A DNA stretch of 64,000 nt from Silene conica (Eukaryota > Streptophyta > Magnoliopsida > Caryophyllales > Caryophyllaceae). The notes under the pieces are model-generated. The model made no database searches, was not told where the DNA came from, and saw only the letters and a program-made list of their open reading frames with translations. The DNA lies in assembly GCA_029255685.2 (NCBI GenBank), contig CM055316.2, positions 81,280,861 through 81,344,860 of the forward strand, written 5' to 3'. Below are positions 58,801 through 64,000 of the stretch, one piece after another (position 1 is the first letter of the stretch; the number at the start of each line of letters is the position of its first letter). The position numbers and the translations under genes are program-made.

Positions 58801-58988
58801 CAGTAAACTTGCATTGTCTACATCTACCATCTTCTAACAGCTCTATATTTCTAAACATTAATGCTAATTTTATTCCAACTATCTACTCCAAACTTGACCA
58901 TACTCTAAATAATCATTTCACTATGATTTTAATAGCCTATAATAAACTTAGAAAGTGACTAAAAACCAGGGAACAGTAGAAACTAAGC
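55851..58988. other. Divergent promoter spacer between Mge1 copy 2 and NPF6.1
   Basis: Holds the GT-rich minisatellite (55981-56335), a T20 run at about 57918-57938 that may be the tail of a minus-oriented retroposon, and a Stowaway-like pair of ends (CTCCCTCCGTCCCAGCCAAT near 58085, GGAAAAGAGGGAGTA near 58332). Between those ends is a segment with AAAAGTGATCACTATT, similar to sequence near 29400-29540. No gene is recognised. Confidence 0.5.
55981..56335 (+). repeat. GT-rich minisatellite, 7 units of 46-62 bp, upstream of Mge1 copy 2
   Basis: ATAACTAGAAGRGAAATGGT starts at 55981, 56027, 56089, 56136, 56185, 56234 and 56281. Unit ends alternate between a GGGCGGGTTTGG form (units 1 and 3) and a GGGTCGGGTTGTGG form (units 2 and 4), a higher-order pattern. 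It begins about 130 bp upstream of the start codon. Confidence 0.9.
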
Positions 58989-61900
58989 ATGGGTAGTACA
59001 GAAATCAGGTCACCGGAAGTCGAGGGTCTTGGAACACCAGCTAGATTCATGGGTTCGGAGAATAACAGTTCTCACTCGTCGAGGAGAAAGAAGCTTGGGT
59101 TGTATTTTATGGAGTCGGATGATAGAAAGAGGGCTATTGGAGGTGGGTATACAGTGGGGAGTACTCCTGTTAACATACACAGGAAGTCTATGTCTGAACA
59201 TGATATTGCTAAAACTGGCGGTTGGGTGGCGGCTTTTTTCATCTTTGGTACTTCTTTCCTTTCAGTATCATGTATTTTGTTATATATCAATAGTAGAAGA
59301 GCATATATGATATGATTGGCTTCATGTCATGACTCATGATCTTTTGTTGGTATGCAATAATTCAATCCCATATAATATGAGACCAACGATTTAGTATTTA
59401 CTATCTATGTTACTCTTACTCAGCTTGAAGGGTGGGACACAGGTACGTATCCAAGTGTTGGACACGGCTATTTTATGAAAAAGTTGAAGTTTTTGGTCTA
59501 AAATGAAGTGTTGAGTGTCATACCAATGTCCAAGGATCAAGAGTCGGACACGGGTACGGGAGGTCATACGAAGTGTCGGAAGTAACATAGTTTACTATAC
59601 CCTTGAAAGGGAATAAAGCAAAAATTATTTACTAAAAAAATTGCGTTTCTTATGTACAATCATCACTATTCTTCTCCTCAGAAAATGACAGAATAAAGTA
59701 AATAGAGTAATTAGACTATGCTCTATCACGACATACCAGAGTGTCATATCATTTTCATACTGAACATGTATGATATCGACACAGTGTAAGGTTGCATCCG
59801 TGCAACCCTCTTATCCCACCACAAGGGAGAAAATTACGGCGCTAGAGTAACTTTTTTTTGTAATGCGGTGCACAAAATAATCTAAACGGAGTATATTGTG
59901 TGTTTCTGGTGGTCTTGCAGGGAATGAGATGGCAGAAAGAATGGCATATTTTGGTCTTTCAGTGAACATGGTGGCTTTTATGTTCTATGTTATGCATAGG
60001 CCTTTCTCAAGTTCAGCCAATGCTGTTAATAATTTCCTAGGAATATCACAAGCATCCTCTGTCCTCGGCGGTTTTCTGGCTGATGCTTACCTTGGTCGAT
60101 ACTGGACCATTGCCGTATTCACAACCATCTATCTAATGGTAACTAATCAACTCATCTCTCTCCCTTTAGTAATTACGAACCTAACGTAATGTAGTTTACA
60201 CATTCTTTTGTCAACCATCTCAACTATGTTTAAGTTTTATATTTAAGTGAGGTGGTAGTGTTAAAATAGAGATTATTTCACCCCAATTTATTTGAGTTGG
60301 TCCCATAAGACTTCCCATTGTCACTCTAACATACCAAAAATAAAGACTCTTACCCTATTTACACATGTTGGCATAAAAACCGGTCCAAAAGCAAACGTAA
60401 ACAAAATGGACAAGACATAGGGAGTAGGTTTTGAATATGTACCTTTATTAACATTCTGTCTGCATTGAAAAGGGCTTGACAGGGATAACTCTGTGTGCAA
60501 CAATCAAGTCATTAGTGCCAAATCAAGATGAATGTGATCAATTTTCACTCCTCCTGGGGAATTGTGAACCTGCACAGACATGGCAGATGGCTTACCTCTA
60601 CACTTTTCTCTACATAACGGGATTCGGAGCAGCAGGCATAAGGCCTTGCGTCTCCTCTTTTGGGGCTGATCAATTTGATGAAAGGAGCAAAGATTATAAG
60701 GATCACCTGGACAAGTTCTTCAATGTGTTTTATCTGTCTGTTACCCTTGGAGCTATCGTGGCATTCACCATCATCGTCTATATCCAAATGCAACATGGCT
60801 GGGCTGCTGCATTTGGTTCATTAGCCATAGGCATGGCCATTTCTAATGCACTATTCTTTATCGGCACTCCAATCTACCGGCATAGGCTGCCTGGGGGAAG
60901 CCCTTTAACGCGTATTGCCCAAGTTCTGATTGCAGCCTTCCGCAAAAGAAATGCTTCTTTCACTAGCAGTGAGCTGGTTGGATTATATGAGCTTCCGGGA
61001 AAAAAATCTGCCATAAAAGGAAGTGCCAAGATTGCTCACACTGATGATTTCAGGTAAAAGACTCCTTGTGTGATTTGAATGACAAGAACTGTACATGGTA
61101 GAGATGCGCAAATATATTATTCCTAGTACTACAATTCAGGTAAGCAACATAAAATGACTAGTCTAAGCAATCAGGGAGCAAAAACTTCTGTATATTTGGC
61201 TTTAGAGATTATGTAGTAACTCTAGTAAGCACTTCGACACAATAATTGTCAAGACATCTAATATTTTGAAGAGTTTGATGACAAAATCGTCGATCAAAAG
61301 CGTACTTTTGAGTCGCCTGGTAATCTATGATCCCAACAAAATTGACCCAACTCCTATCTGAGGAGAGCACCTCAATGTAAACCCAAACATAGCAGATCTG
61401 GCACAAACAATGTGGAATATCCCAAAAAGACAAGCTTGGCCCACCATAACCACTAATCAGAAAACAACCAAAAGTAACCCAAATCCGAAATAACCCGATT
61501 GTGCTGCACCTGACATGACCCAAAACAATAATGACCCGTCTTGAAAGGCTGCAGCTGACCTTAATGACCTGTCCTGATGAAACCAGCCTAAAGCATCGAA
61601 GTATTGATGTTGTTCTTGTTTACTGTGGATGCAGATGTTTGGATAAAGCAGCTCTACAGGTAAAGGAAGATGAGATGGATCCAAGCCCTTGGAGGCTATG
61701 CACAGTAACCCAAGTAGAAGAAGTCAAAATCCTAATAAAACTCTTACCAATACCTGCTTGCACCATTATGCTGAGTCTCGTATTAACAGAGTTCCTAACT
61801 TTATCAGTCCAACAAGCTTACACCATGAATACACACATGGGTCGCCTCAAAGTTCCAGTAACCTGCATGCCCGTCTTTCCCGCCCTCAGCATCTTCCTTG

Positions 61901-62466
61901 TTCTATCTCTCTACTACTACATCTTTGTCCCTATTTCACGACGGATCACAGGACACCCACATGGAGCCTCCCAGCTTCAAAGGGTAGGCATAGGGTTGGC
62001 CATTTCTATACTCTCAGTGGCATGGGCAGGGATTTTTGAAAGATTCAGGAGAAACTACGCCATAAATCATGGGTATGAGGCAAGCTTTCTGAGCCCAATG
62101 CCAGATCTAAGCGCATTTTGGCTGCTAATCCAATACTGCCTGATTGGGATAGCAGAGGTGTTCTGCATCGTGGGATTGCTCGAGTTCTTATATGAGGAAG
62201 CACCTGATGCCATGAGAAGCATTGGATCTGCTTATGCAGCTGTTGCTGGGGGAATCGGTTGCTTTGCCGCGACAATATTAAACAATATTATTACCTCTAT
62301 CACTGACAATAGTGAGAAAAGGCGCATTTCGTGGTTATCACAGAACATCAACACTGGCCGGTTTGATTATCTTTACTGGGTTCTCACTGTACTTAGTGTT
62401 ATCAACTTCTGTGGTTTCCTTTACGCAGCCAAGAGATACAAGTATAGAGCCGTTCAAGCAGGATGA
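58989..62466 (+). CDS. NPF6.1: NRT1/PTR-family transporter, NPF6.1 type
   Basis: Four exons, 58989-59247, 59921-60138, 60473-61053 and 61635-62466, give 629 aa (NPF proteins are ~580-630). A long hydrophilic N-terminus (GGGYTVGSTPVNIH) precedes TM1. The proton-coupling ExxER motif is present as EMAER (~residues 89-93), followed by MAYFGLSVNMVAFMFYV, FLGISQASSVLGGFLADAYL and the FGADQFDE motif of the family. A large hydrophilic loop separates two six-helix bundles; the second has EFLTLSVQQAYTMN and IGIAEVFCIVGLLEFLYEEAP. Twelve TM segments are expected at the plasma membrane. It matches NPF6.1 (At5g13400 type) end to end from memory. The substrate of NPF6.1 proteins is poorly known and nitrate transport should not be assumed. 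Confidence 0.92.
59405..59590. mobile_element. hAT-type MITE, CTATGTTAC family, copy D (NPF6.1 intron 1)
   Basis: 186 bp, starts CTATGTTACTCTTACTC and ends GTCGGAAGTAACATAG, with a perfect 8 bp TSD TTTACTAT at 59397-59404 and 59591-59598. With copy A it proves the 8 bp TSD of the family. Confidence 0.9.
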
Positions 62467-62697
62467 TGATAAAGGAAGCATCCCAGACATTATTTTGTAT
62501 TTACTTTTTTCATTATTTATTGTTTGATCCAAAGTAGGGGGAAATCTGAACCTATGTTGCATAACCCCAATGATTAATTTGATTATATACATCGCCCGTA
62601 ACTTAAACATGTCCCACAACCAGCAACATCTTTTTTTATGCAAATTTAGGATGGACCGGTGAGAGAAAAGGATGTGGGTGTAACGTATTCTTTCCAA

Positions 62698-62874
62698 ATC
62701 TTTACTAAAAAAAAGGGCAGCCCGTGCACGATGGCGTCCCCGCTAGGCGAGGGTCCGGGGAAGGGCTCCACCACAAGGGTGTAATGGGGAAAGCCTTCCC
62801 TTGCCATTTTGGCAAGAGGTCGCTCCCAGGGCTTGAACCCGTGACCTCACGGTCACAAAGCAATATCTTTACTA
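62698..62874 (-). mobile_element. Au-type tRNA-derived SINE with intact target duplication
   Basis: Perfect 10 bp TSD ATCTTTACTA at 62698-62707 and 62865-62874. On the minus strand the insert runs from GTGACCGTGAGGTCACGGGT through GGTTCAAGCCC (B-box region) to GTGCACGGGCTGCCC and a T8 tail. Ending in a short T run after GGGCTGCCC is characteristic of Au-type SINEs. The insert is about 157 bp. Confidence 0.85.
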
Positions 62875-63802
62875 TGGTGAAAAAATTCTATGCCCCTCTA
62901 TTTTGTAACCCAGCCAATCCAATATCCAAAACTCCATACAAGGAAAATCCAATATCCAAAATTCCTTAAAATCCTTACATCCAAACAAAGAATTAACCAG
63001 ATTATTAGCTTAGGCTATGTTTGGATGGAGAGAAATGTGAGAGAAAAGAAGGAATGTAATTTCTCTTGTTTGGGTTGGAAGGAAGTGAAGGGGAGGACTC
63101 ACCTTCCCTCCTAAAAATCCAAATAAAATCCTTCCAACATAAATAAGAATTTAAAGGAAAATACTTCCATCGGTTTACCCTTCCTTACTTTCCCTCTTGT
63201 CTCCTCTTCCCTCAACTTGTATCGAGACAATTAGTGAAAAGAAGAGGTACTCCTAGTAGCTTATGCAACACAATCTCGTTGCCTTGCAAGGTAGAATACT
63301 ACTCCGTCTATGCGAAGAAGTAACTTACGTTTTCCTTTTTAAGATATTCAAATAGATTGTTTATAATTCTATTGTAAGCAAGTTTTGTTCACTTAAAAGC
63401 CAATTCTGCACTAAACCAACCCATGGGTAAATGGGTTCCAGTGGTCCACATTAATCACAATGGTATTAAAGTAACTGAATTACAAAAGATGTCATCAACC
63501 CATGTGCATTTATTACTCCTAAAACTGTGCTTCAAAAAGCAAGTGTAAATCAACTCATGGAATGGAAGCTGTAATAAAAAGAATGCTACAAAGAATCAGA
63601 AAAGAGCATCGAGTGTACCTGTAAATTCCTGAAAATATATTTTCGGAAGAGTTGCATCATGCACATAATGGTTGTGAGCTTGTTACAGAGGCTGCAGGCA
63701 CATCAAAGATCATATTGGCTACTGAGTTTCAAGAAGATACACCTTGCTCCCATGAGTCGCATTACACATCCGTCTGTGCAGCACATTGCTCTTTATCATG
63801 CT

Positions 63803-63912
63803 CTAGCCACCTAGTATTCCTTTAAATGCATACTGCGCATTAAATTTTTCAAGGCAGGGAAGGCGCTGAAGAATACGAATACCATCCTTGGGTAATCGTT
63901 TCTTTTGCATAA
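63803..63912 (-). CDS. Possible terminal exon of a minus-strand gene running off the window
   Basis: A minus-strand open frame reads KKRLPKDGIRILQRLPCLEK, then FNAQYAFKGILGG and a TAG at 63803-63805. A possible acceptor (TTTTATGCAAAAG) lies just upstream. Composition and leucine pattern look coding, but no family is recognised and the upstream exons would lie beyond the window. Confidence 0.25.
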
Positions 63913-64000
63913 AACAGGAAAGCACAAATAATATTAAAAAAAAACCATTTTTTATTCCTCAACAACGAGCCGGTGATACAGCAAACATGCTGATCAATAA

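Larger units (their letters stand above)
62467..64000. other. NPF6.1 3' flank to the right edge
   Basis: Contains the NPF6.1 3' UTR, a SINE (62698-62874), an AT-rich stretch with TTAGGCTATGTTTGGATGG near 63010 that resembles one end of a Harbinger-like MITE, and a possible terminal exon on the minus strand (63803-63912). Confidence 0.5.

Overview
This is nuclear DNA from a flowering plant, almost certainly a eudicot. The genes are rich in introns with GT/AG borders and AT-rich introns, the proteins match plant-specific families, and the spacers are full of small plant transposons (hAT-, Mutator-, Stowaway- and Harbinger-type MITEs, SINEs). The species cannot be fixed from the sequence; Caryophyllales is a guess.

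Genes, left to right: a PP4/PPX phosphatase catalytic subunit (+, 8 exons); an intronless O-fucosyltransferase-like protein (+); a 5.7 kb array of ~309 bp repeats; a BPI/LBP-family secreted protein (+, 6 exons); a MAP65-1-type microtubule bundling protein (-, 9 coding exons plus a probable leader intron); about 8 kb of transposon-rich spacer; a BCL7-like small protein (+, 3 exons); an NB-ARC-LRR resistance gene broken by one stop and one frameshift (-); two tandem paralogues of mitochondrial GrpE/Mge1 (-); and an NPF6.1-type NRT1/PTR transporter (+, 4 exons). A possible last exon of a further minus-strand gene lies at the right edge.

The genes are unrelated housekeeping genes, not a pathway. 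From memory, the order PP4, MAP65-1, BCL7-like, Mge1 resembles a short stretch of Arabidopsis chromosome 5 (PPX2, MAP65-1, At5g55210, MGE1), so part of the window may be an old conserved block into which other genes and the NLR were added.

No new multi-gene system was found. The most informative structure is layered: a satellite array carrying a later 2 kb block duplication that copied BPI-gene upstream sequence into the array, then a hAT insertion confined to one duplicate; copies of the BCL7-like gene's 3' end on both sides of the dead NLR; a GrpE exon that seems to have become partly intronic in one paralogue; many transposon insertions with intact target-site duplications (TSDs), several inside introns; and two tiny insertions made almost only of poly(A).
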